Positions 44,998 to 54,476 of a DNA stretch of 64,000 nt are shown here, piece by piece (within the stretch, counting starts at the first letter, position 1; each line of letters starts with the position of its first letter). This DNA comes from Varunaivibrio sulfuroxidans (GTDB lineage Bacteria; Pseudomonadota; Alphaproteobacteria; Rhodospirillales; Magnetovibrionaceae): contig NZ_CP119676.1 of the NCBI RefSeq assembly GCF_029318635.1, forward strand, positions 574,614-638,613, written 5' to 3'. The notes below the pieces were generated by a model. The model was not told the DNA's origin, ran no database searches, and worked only from the letters and a program-made list of their open reading frames with translations. A program made the translations under genes and the position numbers.

Positions 44998-45077
44998 CTC
45001 AATTAACCACACACGCGGACTTATAATAACAACCCTCGGACAATTACCCCCCTAGAGATCGGAAGGAGAGACGGATC

Positions 45078-45608
45078 GTGCAGTCTATCGCCCACGTGGT
45101 CCGCTTGATCGATGCATTCAACACACGCATCGGCCGAGGCCTTGCCTGGATGACCCTATTGATGGTCTTGACCCAGTTCGCCATTGTCGTCATGCGCTAC
45201 ATTTTTGGCGTCAGCATCATCAAGATGCAGGAATCCATCGTTTATATGCATTCCTTCGTCTTCCTGATCGGCGCCGGATATACGATGTTGCGCGAAGGTC
45301 ACGTCCGGGTCGATATTTTTTATCGCGAGGCCGCGCCGCGGACCAAGGCCATCGTTGATTTCCTGGGCGCAATCGTCTTCTTGATCCCCGTGTGCGTCTT
45401 GATCACCTGGTATACGTGGCCCTATGTCACCTCATCCTGGGCCGTCTGGGAAGGCTCCAAGGAAACCAGCGGCATTCAAGCCGTCTACATCCTAAAAACG
45501 ACCATCTTGCTTTTTACCTTCGTGATGACCCTACAGGGCATTTCCATGGCGCTGCGCTCTTTTCTTTTGCTGGTGGGCCACAACAACGGCGCACAGGGGA
45601 ATTCATAA
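45078..45608 (+). CDS. dctQ: TRAP transporter small membrane subunit DctQ
   Basis: The 176-residue protein has four membrane helices. IDAFNTRIGRGLAWMTLLMVLTQFAIVVMRYIFG at the start and REGHVRVDIFYREAAPRTKAIVDFLG near 75 are typical of DctQ. It starts at a GTG at 45078 with a strong GGAAGGAGAG upstream. dctM follows after 3 bases. Confidence 0.94.
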   Translation: MQSIAHVVRLIDAFNTRIGRGLAWMTLLMVLTQFAIVVMRYIFGVSIIKMQESIVYMHSFVFLIGAGYTMLREGHVRVDIFYREAAPRTKAIVDFLGAIVFLIPVCVLITWYTWPYVTSSWAVWEGSKETSGIQAVYILKTTILLFTFVMTLQGISMALRSFLLLVGHNNGAQGNS

Positions 45609-45611
45609 ACT

Positions 45612-47204
45612 ATGCTAAGCAAAGAAACTCTCGACATCACGATGTTCGCCGTCGTTTGTCTTTTCCTATTGGCGGGATTCCCCGTTGCTTTCACCCTAGC
45701 CGGAACCGGCCTTGTCTTCGCCGGCATCGGCGCATCCATGGGTATTTTCGATTTCTCTATTTTCGGCGCCTTGCCTTCGCGTATTTTCGGCAACGCGATG
45801 ACCAACGAAGTGTTGATCGCCGTACCTCTCTTTGTCTTCATGGGGGTGATGCTGGAACGCTCCAAGGTCGCCGAGGAATTGCTCGACAGCATGAGCATGC
45901 TGTTCGGCAGCCTACGCGGCGGTTTGGGGTTTTCGGTCACCATCGTGGGCGCCTTGTTGGCCGCCTCGACCGGAATCGTCGGGGCGACCGTGGTCACCAT
46001 GGGGTTGTTGTCCCTGCCGACCATGATGAAAAGGGGGTATTCAAAATCGCTGGCCTGCGGATCCATCTGCGCTGCGGGAACATTGGGGCAAATCATTCCC
46101 CCCTCGATCGTTCTGGTCCTGTTGGGCGATCAAATTTCCAACGCCTACGTGGACGCCCAGCGCGCCATCGGCAACTGGTCTCCGGAACCGGTTTCGGTCG
46201 GCGATCTCTTTGCCGGCGCCTTGTTGCCGGGATTGACCCTGGTCGCCATGTATATAGGTTACCAAATTTTGATGGCCTGGTTGCGACCCCAGACCTCTCC
46301 CGCCATCCCCGAAGAGGAAATCAACGTCGATGGTCTGGCCTGGCGGATCGCGCAAGCCATGTTGCCTCCGGTAATTTTGATTATCGCCGTACTCGGTTCC
46401 ATCCTGTCGGGTATCGCCACCCCCACCGAGGCCGCTTCGGTCGGCGCCATGGGCTCGATCATGCTGGCGGGCGTACGATTGAGCGACACGGGGAAAAAAT
46501 CCATCTACCTGGGGGCTGCATCCCTGTTGCTCCTTCTGATTTTGTCCAATACCCTCGACCTTAGGATCTCCCGCGACGACCTGACACATGCCGACATGGT
46601 TGGCATTGCTTTAGCCGGCATCGCGACATTGGGGATGATGTGGGGGGTATTCGTCAGCCTGCGCCAAGTTCTTAGAATCAATGTCGGCACATCACCCCAT
46701 CCCGTCCTGATCGAGGTCATGCGCACGACGCTAAAAATTTCCTCCATGGTGTTCGTCATTCTGGTTGGGGCCTCCGTCTTTTCCCTCGTTTTCCGCGGAC
46801 TGGGCGGCGATGAATTCGTCCACAGAATTCTCAGCGACCTTCCGGGTGGGAAATGGGGCGCAATCTCGGTCGTCATGGCGGTGATGTTCGTACTTGGGTT
46901 TTTCCTCGACTTCATCGAAATCACCATTGTCGTGGTTCCCATCGTCGCCCCGGTCCTATTGAAAATGGATGTCAATCCCGTTTGGCTTGGGGTCATGATG
47001 GCGATGAACTTGCAAACCTCCTTCCTTACGCCGCCCTTCGGTTTCGCCCTGTTTTATTTGCGCGGAGTGGCCCCCAGAGAAGTGTCCACCATGGATATTT
47101 ACCGTGGAGTCGCCCCGTTTGTATTGATTCAGATCATCGGGCTTTTGACCCTCGCCGCTTTTCCCGCGATCGCAACATGGCTGCCGACGATCGTTTTTCA
47201 ATAG
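45612..47204 (+). CDS. dctM: TRAP transporter large permease DctM
   Basis: The 530-residue protein is the substrate-translocating subunit. Typical stretches are MTNEVLIAVPLFVFMGVMLERSKVAEELL near 70, MGLLSLPTMMKRGYSKSLACGSICAAGTLGQIIPPSIVLVLLGD near 137 and LGFFLDFIEITIVVVPIVAPVL near 430. It is longer than the usual 425-430 residues owing to an insert around residues 270-390 of extra hydrophobic segments, seen in the large-permease form that accompanies TakP-like binding proteins. Confidence 0.95.
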   Translation: MLSKETLDITMFAVVCLFLLAGFPVAFTLAGTGLVFAGIGASMGIFDFSIFGALPSRIFGNAMTNEVLIAVPLFVFMGVMLERSKVAEELLDSMSMLFGSLRGGLGFSVTIVGALLAASTGIVGATVVTMGLLSLPTMMKRGYSKSLACGSICAAGTLGQIIPPSIVLVLLGDQISNAYVDAQRAIGNWSPEPVSVGDLFAGALLPGLTLVAMYIGYQILMAWLRPQTSPAIPEEEINVDGLAWRIAQAMLPPVILIIAVLGSILSGIATPTEAASVGAMGSIMLAGVRLSDTGKKSIYLGAASLLLLLILSNTLDLRISRDDLTHADMVGIALAGIATLGMMWGVFVSLRQVLRINVGTSPHPVLIEVMRTTLKISSMVFVILVGASVFSLVFRGLGGDEFVHRILSDLPGGKWGAISVVMAVMFVLGFFLDFIEITIVVVPIVAPVLLKMDVNPVWLGVMMAMNLQTSFLTPPFGFALFYLRGVAPREVSTMDIYRGVAPFVLIQIIGLLTLAAFPAIATWLPTIVFQ

Positions 47205-47235
47205 AGAAAAACCAGCTAAACAGGCGCATCGTCCT

Positions 47236-47271
47236 TCCCCCGCAAGGAACCGATCCTTGCGGGGGTTTTTT
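47236..47271 (+). terminator. Rho-independent terminator after the TRAP operon
   Basis: A 12-bp CCCCCGCAAGGA stem with its complement and a 5-base loop is followed by seven Ts. It ends dctPQM. Confidence 0.92.
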
Positions 47272-47397
47272 ACAGCAGCGCTTCAAGGCCACGAAAAAAG
47301 GACGACCACAAAAGATCGCCCCCCTTCTTCCCAATATGGGCCACGCTAAAATTTCATGCGCCGACGGCGACCGCGGCAAGCTCCATGGTTTCTCCGA

Positions 47398-49659
47398 TCA
47401 GGAAAAACGGTTCGACGTCGGAAACCCACGCGGGGCCATCACCCCGGATTGCGCGCGTTTGCTCAGCCATGAACGCAGATCGGTTTCCGTCCGCCATCCC
47501 GAGCCGAACGGCCAAGAAAGTCCGGTTTCCATTGAAAACCCCTTGATATCATTCAAGGTCGCGCCGCCGCCCTTTTTATAGCGCTGCAAGATCACGCCCT
47601 TCCCCCGCCCCATGAGCGGGAGTTCGCTCAACGGGAAAATCAGCATCTTACGGTTTGTGCCGATCACGGCGAGGTGGTCGGCGCCGGCGTCGAGAACCGC
47701 GCAAGCGACCGCTTCCTCGCCCGGCGCAAGGTTTAGGACCTGTTTGCCGTTCTTGGTCTGGGCGATAACATCCTTTTCCGCGACGACGAACCCTCGCCCG
47801 CTGTCCGATGCGACCACGAGGCGGCGCTCGGGATCATGGGTCAGGATCGCGGTCACGTCGTGCTCGTTACCCAGATCGATCATCAGGCGCAACGGCTCGC
47901 CATTGCCGCGCCCACCCGGCAACTTATCGCCGCCAAGGGTGTAAAAGCGCCCATTTGTGGCGAAAACGAGGATTTTATCCGTGGTCTGGGCATGAACCGC
48001 GAAACGTCCCTTGTCGCCATCCTTGAAGCGCAGATCCTTCACCGCGCCATCGTCGAGATGCCCCTTGATGGCGCGCACCCATCCCTTTTGCGAGCACACC
48101 ACGGTGATCGGTTCACGCTCGATCAAGGCCTCTAGGGGGACCACCACGGCGCTGGGCGGCGCGCCGATATCGGTCCGCCGTTTGCCCAGCGCCGTGGCGG
48201 CGCCAAATTCAGCCTTGATGGCGGCGATTTCCTTGCCGATGGTTTTCCAGCGCAGCGGTTCGTCGTCCAACAGCGCCAACAGGCCGCTTTTTTCCAGATT
48301 CAAGGCGTCATGTTCGGTACGGATTTCGATTTCCTCGAGTTTGCGCAACTGGCGTAGGCGCATATTCAAGATCGCCTCGGCCTGAATGTCGCTCAGGGCG
48401 AATTGCCGAATCATGACCGCCTTGGGCTCATCCTCGGTGCGGATGATGTGGATGACTTCATCCAGATTTAGAAAGGCGATCAGCATGCCGCCCAGAATTT
48501 CCAGACGATGATCTATTTTCTCTAGGCGATGGCGCGAGCGGCGCTCCAAAACATCCATGCGGTGATCGAGGAACGCCTGTAAAACCTGGCGCAGATCCAT
48601 CACGCTGGGGGTGCGCGCCGCGTCTAGAACGTTCATGTTCAAGCTGAAACGGGTTTCCAGGTCGGTCAGCTTGAACAGTTGTTCCATCAGCATCTCGGGA
48701 TCGACGGCGCGGCTTTTCGGCTCGATCACCAGGCGAATGTCTTCCGCCGATTCATCGCGAATGTCATCGACGAAAGGCAATTTCCGAGCGGTCATCATCT
48801 CGGCGATTTTTTCGATCAGGCGCGATTTTTGGACCTGATAGGGGATCTCGGTAATGACGATTTGATAGACTCCGCGGCCGAGATCTTCGCACTGCCAGCG
48901 GGCGCGCAGGCGAAACCCGCCCTTCCCCGTCTTGTAGGCGTCGATCACACTATCGCGCGATTCGACTAAAATGCCCCCGGTGGGAAAATCCGGTCCGGGA
49001 ATAAAGTCAACCAGCTTATCCACACTGGCGCCTGGGTGCTTGATCATATAGGCCAGGGCGTCACACAATTCCCCCACGTTATGCGGTGGAATCGAGGTCG
49101 CCATCCCCACCGCGATCCCCGCCGAACCATTGGCGAGAAGATTGGGAAAGCGTGCAGGAAGAACCACCGGTTCCTCGTCCTCGCCATCGTAGGTTTGGCG
49201 AAAATCGACGGCATCCTCATCGAGGCCGTCCATCAGGGCCACGGCAACGGCGGTCATGCGCGATTCCGTATAACGCATAGCGGCGGCGTTATCGCCATCG
49301 ATGTTGCCGAAATTGCCCTGCCCATCGACCAAGGGATAGCGCACCGCAAAATCCTGGGCTAGGCGCACCAGGGTTTCGTAAACGGCGCTGTCGCCATGGG
49401 GATGATACTTACCGATGACGTCACCGACCACACGGGCGCATTTTTTATAGCCGTTCTTAGGGTCCAGTTTCAGTTGCCGCATGGCGAACAACAGGCGCCG
49501 ATGAACCGGCTTCAAACCATCGCGCACGTCGGGCAAAGAACGCGACATGATGGTTGATAACGCATAGGACAGGTAGCGTTCGCTGAGGGCGTCGCTAAGG
49601 CGGGTGTCGATGATGTTGTCGTCTTCTTCGCGAGCGGGATCGCTCATGGGATCTGTCAC
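47398..49659 (-). CDS. parC: DNA topoisomerase IV subunit A
   Basis: ParC decatenates daughter chromosomes together with ParE. The 753-residue protein is of ParC length. The N-terminal winged-helix region has [16 protein letters not shown] near 46 and the quinolone-resistance region [13 protein letters not shown] near 83, with the usual Ser and Glu. The catalytic Tyr is in AMRYTESRM near 130. A C-terminal beta-pinwheel (about 500-740) follows. The Met at residue 5 is an alternative start. It is distinct from GyrA by its shorter C-terminal domain without a GyrA box. Confidence 0.95.
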   Translation of the reverse strand: MTDPMSDPAREEDDNIIDTRLSDALSERYLSYALSTIMSRSLPDVRDGLKPVHRRLLFAMRQLKLDPKNGYKKCARVVGDVIGKYHPHGDSAVYETLVRLAQDFAVRYPLVDGQGNFGNIDGDNAAAMRYTESRMTAVAVALMDGLDEDAVDFRQTYDGEDEEPVVLPARFPNLLANGSAGIAVGMATSIPPHNVGELCDALAYMIKHPGASVDKLVDFIPGPDFPTGGILVESRDSVIDAYKTGKGGFRLRARWQCEDLGRGVYQIVITEIPYQVQKSRLIEKIAEMMTARKLPFVDDIRDESAEDIRLVIEPKSRAVDPEMLMEQLFKLTDLETRFSLNMNVLDAARTPSVMDLRQVLQAFLDHRMDVLERRSRHRLEKIDHRLEILGGMLIAFLNLDEVIHIIRTEDEPKAVMIRQFALSDIQAEAILNMRLRQLRKLEEIEIRTEHDALNLEKSGLLALLDDEPLRWKTIGKEIAAIKAEFGAATALGKRRTDIGAPPSAVVVPLEALIEREPITVVCSQKGWVRAIKGHLDDGAVKDLRFKDGDKGRFAVHAQTTDKILVFATNGRFYTLGGDKLPGGRGNGEPLRLMIDLGNEHDVTAILTHDPERRLVVASDSGRGFVVAEKDVIAQTKNGKQVLNLAPGEEAVACAVLDAGADHLAVIGTNRKMLIFPLSELPLMGRGKGVILQRYKKGGGATLNDIKGFSMETGLSWPFGSGWRTETDLRSWLSKRAQSGVMAPRGFPTSNRFS

Positions 49660-49860
49660 CTGTGACTGTTCTTAAAAAAGTATGCCCAACGAGGCCTTCG
49701 TAAATTTCAAGAATCTCCGAAGCATACCGTTCATAGTATCCCATGAACAACGGGCGTCAACGCCCACCCCTGGGGTGTTCCTGGGGAAAACTCCGACGGA
49801 TCGCGGACAATCAAGGCGACCTGGAAAAATGACCTGGCAAAGCGGCCTGGACGCGGTGTG

Positions 49861-50433
49861 TCAGGGCGTTGTAATCACGACGACGGGCGGCGCCGCGATA
49901 GCGGGATTGGCGAGCAAACCGCGATACCCCGACACCGACTTGACCGTTCCCGCGACCGGCGACGTCAAGGTCGCATGATCCAGGTCCCACTGCGCGCGCA
50001 GATGCGCTTCTTCAGCCTTGGCCCGATCGCGTTTCGCCGTGCGCAGTCCCACATCGGCCTGTTCCAACGCCTGCCCCGACGCTGAAAGGTCGTCATAGCG
50101 CTGTTTCACGCGGTCGTATTCCTTCTCGGCCAGGGTGACCGCATTATTGGCCAGATCGAGAGCCGAGCGGGCCGTATTCAGGCGCGCCCGATACACGCGA
50201 TCGTCCAAACGGGCCAGGACGTCTCCGGCGGCGACCGCCTGCCCCGGCTTGACCGAAACGGCGTCGATAACGCCGAACACCGCAAAACCATAGCCACGAT
50301 CGGCGGCGCGGGCGACGTCGGAAAATCCATGAAACACGACCAATCCGATCACGACACTCAGCACCCAAAACACGCGGCGGGGGCACTTTTCGCGCCGCGC
50401 AATATCCTGGGTTTCTGCGCTTTTACTGCGCAT
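49861..50433 (-). CDS. Short HlyD-like membrane adaptor protein
   Basis: The protein has about 190 residues. One N-terminal membrane segment is followed by a half lipoyl-like motif (AVSVKPGQAVAAGDVLARLDDRVY), a coiled-coil hairpin of about 70 residues (LNTARSALDLANNAVTLAEKEYDRVKQRY) and the second half lipoyl (ATLTSPVAGTVKSV). It stops at VVVITTP without the beta-barrel and membrane-proximal domains of full adaptors. The start is uncertain: 50433 overlaps the TolC-like gene by 11 bases, while 50469 would overlap by 47. It is the last gene of a three-gene cluster. Confidence 0.72.
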   Translation of the reverse strand: MRSKSAETQDIARREKCPRRVFWVLSVVIGLVVFHGFSDVARAADRGYGFAVFGVIDAVSVKPGQAVAAGDVLARLDDRVYRARLNTARSALDLANNAVTLAEKEYDRVKQRYDDLSASGQALEQADVGLRTAKRDRAKAEEAHLRAQWDLDHATLTSPVAGTVKSVSGYRGLLANPAIAAPPVVVITTP

Positions 50434-51403
50434 CGCTCTGCCCAAACCCGGTGCCTGATTTTGGAACATATCCCCCCCTTTCCTCGCCTTTTTTTTGCCC
50501 CGTCAACCGATAGAGAAACTGGGGATCTAGCCCCTTAAAGGTCGGTTGGTCGGGGTCGCTGTTTTCGTTTCCCAGTAAAATGGACAGCAAATACACGTTA
50601 CTGTAGTAAGCCTTCGCCGCGCGCACCATTTCGGCCTCGCCCATCGTCACCTCACCCATGGCGGCGCCCAGCGACGAGGCCCGGTCTTGTTGGTAAATTT
50701 CCTGGGCAAGCAACAGATTGCGGCGCAAATAATCAAGGTTCGCCCGCGCCGCGACGGCAAACTGCCAGGCATCCTTGATATTCAATATGGTATGCAGAAT
50801 TTTACGTCGAATACGTGGATCCGCCCGCGTCATGGAAAATTTTTTCAAGGTCGGACCCAAATCAATTTGCGGCGGCTTGTCCTTAGGCGGCGCAGGTGGA
50901 TCGACCAATTCGTCGGGTAGGGCAAGACCGGTAAAGGCGCTTAGGCGATCACGCAGGATCGCATTGCGTGTTCGTTCGCGGTAGAGGTCCAACCGCGTCG
51001 CCTCGGTCACGGCGAGCATTTTGGCCACATCGACGGGGTTTACCCGCCCATCCTTGGCGTCGTCGCGGGCCCGGGTCCACATCAGGTAATCATGGGTGTG
51101 CCGCTCGTTAAGGCCGCGCAGCATGATTTCCGATTCGTGAAGATCGAAATACACCCTCAACCCCTCCAGAAAGACGCTGTATTGCGCCGACACGCCCAGT
51201 TCGCGCGGGGCCAACGTGGACAGCACGAAATCGGTCCCCTGCGCGCCGACATGGGCCGCGATCTGGCGCACCACCCCCTGGGGCGTGGACGCCAGAACGT
51301 GCGCACCCGCGCCCCCGGAAGCGGAGGCCGCCCGGGGTGTTGCGGGAAGGGCCGTCAAAAAAAAGAGCGACACCCCCCAGGCCACGCGCTTGACGGCGAT
51401 CAT
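50423..51403 (-). CDS. TolC-like exported helical protein of unknown function
   Basis: The 326-residue protein has an N-terminal signal peptide (about 1-25). Most of the rest is predicted helical, with repeated stretches such as DLHESEIMLRGLNERHTHDYLMWTRARD and AARANLDYLRRNLLLAQEIYQQDRASSLGAAMGEVTMGEAEMVRA that look like the coiled-coil barrel of TolC-type proteins. A proline-rich linker (DPPAPPKDKPPQID) splits it near residue 170. I am not certain of the family. It overlaps the thioredoxin-like gene by 4 bases and the HlyD-like gene downstream, so all three are translationally coupled. Confidence 0.6.
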   Translation of the reverse strand: MIAVKRVAWGVSLFFLTALPATPRAASASGGAGAHVLASTPQGVVRQIAAHVGAQGTDFVLSTLAPRELGVSAQYSVFLEGLRVYFDLHESEIMLRGLNERHTHDYLMWTRARDDAKDGRVNPVDVAKMLAVTEATRLDLYRERTRNAILRDRLSAFTGLALPDELVDPPAPPKDKPPQIDLGPTLKKFSMTRADPRIRRKILHTILNIKDAWQFAVAARANLDYLRRNLLLAQEIYQQDRASSLGAAMGEVTMGEAEMVRAAKAYYSNVYLLSILLGNENSDPDQPTFKGLDPQFLYRLTGQKKGEERGGYVPKSGTGFGQSDAQ

Positions 51404-51969
51404 TGCGACTGATCCCTCAGATAGCGAAAAAAGGACTTTCCGCTTTTATAAACCCCATCCTCGACATAGCGTCCGGCAAGATAGAATTGCTGCGGGTCCA
51501 GATACCCCGTGGTACGCAGCACATCGTGGCCTTGCCTGTCGTAAAAAACGATCACCGGCGTCGCGCGCACCCGCATTTTGTGGCCGAAGTCACTTTCAGT
51601 CATCGTCTTTCCATCGGGCGTAACGACGCTCAGGCTGCCGCGGATATTGCTTTCGATCATGACGAAATGCTTGGTGAAATAACCATCCACCTTGGGGTCG
51701 GGAAAAACCCGCGCGCGCATTTTGTCACAATAGGGACAGCCCGCCTGATGGAAAAAAATGATCAAATTTTTATCATTTCCGGCCGCGTCGGCGATTTCCG
51801 AAGGAAAATCATTGTCGATGCTTTGAATGATAAAATCGCTTTGCGCGCGGGCCACGCCCCCCGACGCCCCCCACAACAGCAGCGTCGCAAAAAGCATGCC
51901 CCACCATGCCTCCCGACGCGGCCACGCGCGGTCGCGGCCACCTCGCGCCATACCATTTCGAAACGCCAT
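51400..51969 (-). CDS. Exported thioredoxin-fold protein (SoxW-like)
   Basis: The 189-residue protein has an N-terminal membrane/signal segment (about 22-43). The thioredoxin fold follows with redox site Cys78-Pro-Tyr-Cys81 in FFHQAGCPYCDKMR and the cis-proline in RATPVIVFYD near 137. The style resembles SoxW and related periplasmic thioredoxins that keep sulfur-oxidation or cytochrome maturation proteins reduced. No sox genes are in the window. It is the first gene of the cluster with the TolC-like and HlyD-like genes. Confidence 0.8.
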   Translation of the reverse strand: MAFRNGMARGGRDRAWPRREAWWGMLFATLLLWGASGGVARAQSDFIIQSIDNDFPSEIADAAGNDKNLIIFFHQAGCPYCDKMRARVFPDPKVDGYFTKHFVMIESNIRGSLSVVTPDGKTMTESDFGHKMRVRATPVIVFYDRQGHDVLRTTGYLDPQQFYLAGRYVEDGVYKSGKSFFRYLRDQSQ

Positions 51970-52190
51970 CGTTTCAAGACCTCCCTTTTATCCTTCTCCC
52001 CATCCGGCGGCGGTTTTTTCTTGGGAAATTCCCACACACCCGCTTTGCTTCCGGTTTCGAACTTTGTTTATCCGTCCGTGTTTTTAACCGATTGCGCCGT
52101 GATCAAAATTCTCCCGCTTTGCGCGTGAAAAAGCCAGGGTTTTCTTCTTTGCTTTTTTCTTATTTGGCTTCGACACAGCGCCCCACCACA

Positions 52191-52925
52191 TTACGGAGAA
52201 ACGAAACGTTGCGCCAATCGAAGACGCGCGTCAGGTAGAGGCCTGCCCATTGGGTCATAAATGAAGCGGCCCAGAAAAAACGCCGTCAGGCGCAAACCGG
52301 CGGCGATTTCGTGGCGCGAAAAGGCGCTTCCATCGCGTACTTGAGGGCGCAAAAAAGGCGGAAGTTCCAACAGCTTATCCCGATAAGGCCGTCCCTCCGC
52401 GGCGCAAACGGCGCGCCCACTTTTGGGCGAGACGAAAACCAAATCCTCCGTAACGCCGCTGGCGGCGCAACGCGTCAGATCCAGAGGGAAGCCGGTTTGC
52501 GCCAAAAAACCCAGTTCCCAGCGCACGTATAAAGCCGCCCAATGCGGCCTGTGCAAGTGTCCCAAAAGCACCGTCAGGGCGTCGAAGATAGGGGGATGAG
52601 ATTCTCGTTCCGGCAACGCGGTCAGGCTTAGGGCGCACGCCGCGCTCAAGGCGGCCAAGGGGCCCGGACGATCAAGCACGGCGGCGCTATAGGCCTCGAT
52701 CATTTCACACTTATAGGCGCCCAGGTGATCTTCCAAGCGCGCGCGCCAGTGAACGTCGAGCAAGTTTCCCGGTTGCAAGTCCCCCCGCGCGCGCTTTCCC
52801 GTCCCCCCGCGCACCAACCCACCATGCACGCCGTGCGCGCGGGTCAACAAGCTGACGATCGCCGACGATTCTCCATGCTTGCGCAGGGACAGCACAATTC
52901 CCCGATCCGACCATTCAACCGCCAT
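52191..52925 (-). CDS. recO: DNA repair protein RecO
   Basis: RecO loads RecA together with RecR in gap repair. The 244-residue protein starts with the OB-fold pattern EWSDRGIVLSLRKHGESSAIVSLLTRAHGVHGGLVRGG and has the helical domain afterwards. It lacks the four-cysteine zinc module of some RecO proteins; a few cysteines near CAASG and RAVCAAEG could still contribute. It is near era, as is common in Alphaproteobacteria, but a divergent aminotransferase gene is between them. Confidence 0.92.
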   Translation of the reverse strand: MAVEWSDRGIVLSLRKHGESSAIVSLLTRAHGVHGGLVRGGTGKRARGDLQPGNLLDVHWRARLEDHLGAYKCEMIEAYSAAVLDRPGPLAALSAACALSLTALPERESHPPIFDALTVLLGHLHRPHWAALYVRWELGFLAQTGFPLDLTRCAASGVTEDLVFVSPKSGRAVCAAEGRPYRDKLLELPPFLRPQVRDGSAFSRHEIAAGLRLTAFFLGRFIYDPMGRPLPDARLRLAQRFVSP

Positions 52926-53044
52926 CGCGCGCGCACCACTTCCTTCTTAAGGACCGTTCCAGCCATAGGATATCCTCCTTATAACGCATTATCGGCCTTG
53001 ACCACGCGCCCGAACGGACAATTTTCTTTGCCTTCACATGTCCC

Positions 53045-53100
53045 ACACGGTATTGACAATGCACACGACATTGCGTGCTTTTGATCGAAAAATACCGTGT
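53045..53100. promoter_or_regulatory. Long inverted repeat upstream of the aminotransferase gene
   Basis: Perfect 10-base arms ACACGGTATT (53045-53054) and AATACCGTGT (53091-53100) enclose 36 bases. The arm edge includes a TTGACA at 53053. It lies 106 bases before the aminotransferase start in the 281-base divergent region with recO. It could be a two-site operator or a hairpin. The role is inferred. Confidence 0.45.
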
Positions 53101-53206
53101 AAAAGAAAAAAACTTATCAAAAATAACTTTAAAGTGGTTGAATTTCACGGGTTTTATCCAAAACGCACGAACATATCGACCGCAGCAAGAAAATCGTAGG
53201 AACCCC

Positions 53207-54391
53207 ATGACCGTCACTTCGTTCAATCCCCCGCTCCGCACCCTGATGGGCCCCGGCCCGTCCGATGTTCACCCCCGCGTCCTAAGCGCACTGGCGCGCC
53301 CGACGATCGGACATCTCGACCCTCAGTTCGTCGCCATGATGGACGAAATGAAAGGATTGCTCCACCACGCATTTCAAACCGAAAACCCCCTGACCATTCC
53401 CCTGAGCGGGCCGGGCTCGGTGGGCATGGAAACGTGTTTCGTCAATCTCATCGAACCGGGCGATAGGGTCATCGTCTGCCAAAACGGCGTCTTTGGAGGA
53501 CGCATGAAAGAGAACGTCGAGCGCTGCGGCGCGACGGCGATCATGGTCGAAGACGACTGGGGGCTTCCCGTCGATCCAGGTAAGGTCGAGGACGCCCTGA
53601 AAGCCAATCCCGGCGTTAAGGCGGTGGCGTTCGTCCATGCCGAAACATCGACCGGCGTACAGTCCGACGCCGCCCTATTGTGCCGCCTCGCCCAGGAACA
53701 CGGCGCGTTGAGCATCGTTGACGCCGTGACCTCCTTGGGCGGCACCCCGGTGCTGACCGACGAATGGGGCGCCGACGCCATTTACTCGGGATCGCAAAAA
53801 TGTTTGTCGTGCGTGCCGGGACTTTCCCCGGTGACTCTCTCCCGACGCGCCGAAGACGTCATTCGCGGACGCAACCACAAGGTACAAAGCTGGTTCATGG
53901 ATCTAAACCTGATAATGGGATACTGGGGCGATTCCGGGGCGAGCCGTTCCTATCACCACACCGCGCCGATCAATGCGTTGTACGCCCTGCACGAATCTCT
54001 GATCATGCTGCGCGAGGAAGGCGTCGAGAATGCTTGGAAGCGCCACGCCAGGATGTCCAAGGCCTTGGTTGCGGGCTTGAGCGCCATCGGTCTTGAGATG
54101 CTTGTCGATGAGACGGCGCGCCTGCCGCAGCTCAATTCGGTGAAGATCCCCGAGGGCGTCAATGAGGCCGAGGTTCGCCGCCGCCTGTTGGTCGATTACG
54201 ATCTGGAAATCGGCGCCGGATTGGGCGCGTTGGCGGGTAAGGTTTGGCGCATCGGTCTGATGGGCGCGGGGGCGACCCCTAAGAACGTCACGCTCTGCCT
54301 TGGCGCCCTACAGGCGGTATTGACCGACATGAAAGCCGACATCGGTCATGGCGACGCCGTTCAGGCGGCGCAAAAGGTCCTGATGGCGTAA
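53207..54391 (+). CDS. Class V aminotransferase, alanine/serine-glyoxylate type
   Basis: The 394-residue PLP protein starts RTLMGPGPSDVHPRVLSALARPTIGHLDPQF, the usual beginning of alanine-glyoxylate or serine-glyoxylate aminotransferases. VHAETSTGV near 145 and the PLP lysine in YSGSQKCLSCVPGLSPV near 200 are present. I chose ATG 53207 because TAGGAA precedes it. The product could convert glyoxylate to glycine, for example glyoxylate from phosphoglycolate made by RuBisCO oxygenation. The amino donor (alanine, serine or another) cannot be read from sequence; PucG-like ureidoglycine activity is an alternative. Confidence 0.88.
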   Translation: MTVTSFNPPLRTLMGPGPSDVHPRVLSALARPTIGHLDPQFVAMMDEMKGLLHHAFQTENPLTIPLSGPGSVGMETCFVNLIEPGDRVIVCQNGVFGGRMKENVERCGATAIMVEDDWGLPVDPGKVEDALKANPGVKAVAFVHAETSTGVQSDAALLCRLAQEHGALSIVDAVTSLGGTPVLTDEWGADAIYSGSQKCLSCVPGLSPVTLSRRAEDVIRGRNHKVQSWFMDLNLIMGYWGDSGASRSYHHTAPINALYALHESLIMLREEGVENAWKRHARMSKALVAGLSAIGLEMLVDETARLPQLNSVKIPEGVNEAEVRRRLLVDYDLEIGAGLGALAGKVWRIGLMGAGATPKNVTLCLGALQAVLTDMKADIGHGDAVQAAQKVLMA

Positions 54392-54425
54392 TCTATCAAG
54401 AGGGGGCTTTCCTGCGAGAAGAGAA

Positions 54426-54457
54426 AAGGCGGCCATGACATGTGGCCGCCTTTTTTC
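54426..54457. terminator. Bidirectional terminator between aminotransferase and era
   Basis: An 8-bp stem GGCGGCCA / TGGCCGCC with a 7-base loop is followed by six Ts on the plus strand, with an A run on the other side. It serves the convergent ends of the aminotransferase gene and era. Confidence 0.88.
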
Positions 54458-54476
54458 AGGGGTGGATATTCGGCGT

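Noticed and set aside
47205..47397. Plus-strand extension of an open frame overlapping the dctM end and parC
   Set aside because: It runs through the strong terminator at 47236-47271 and has no family pattern.
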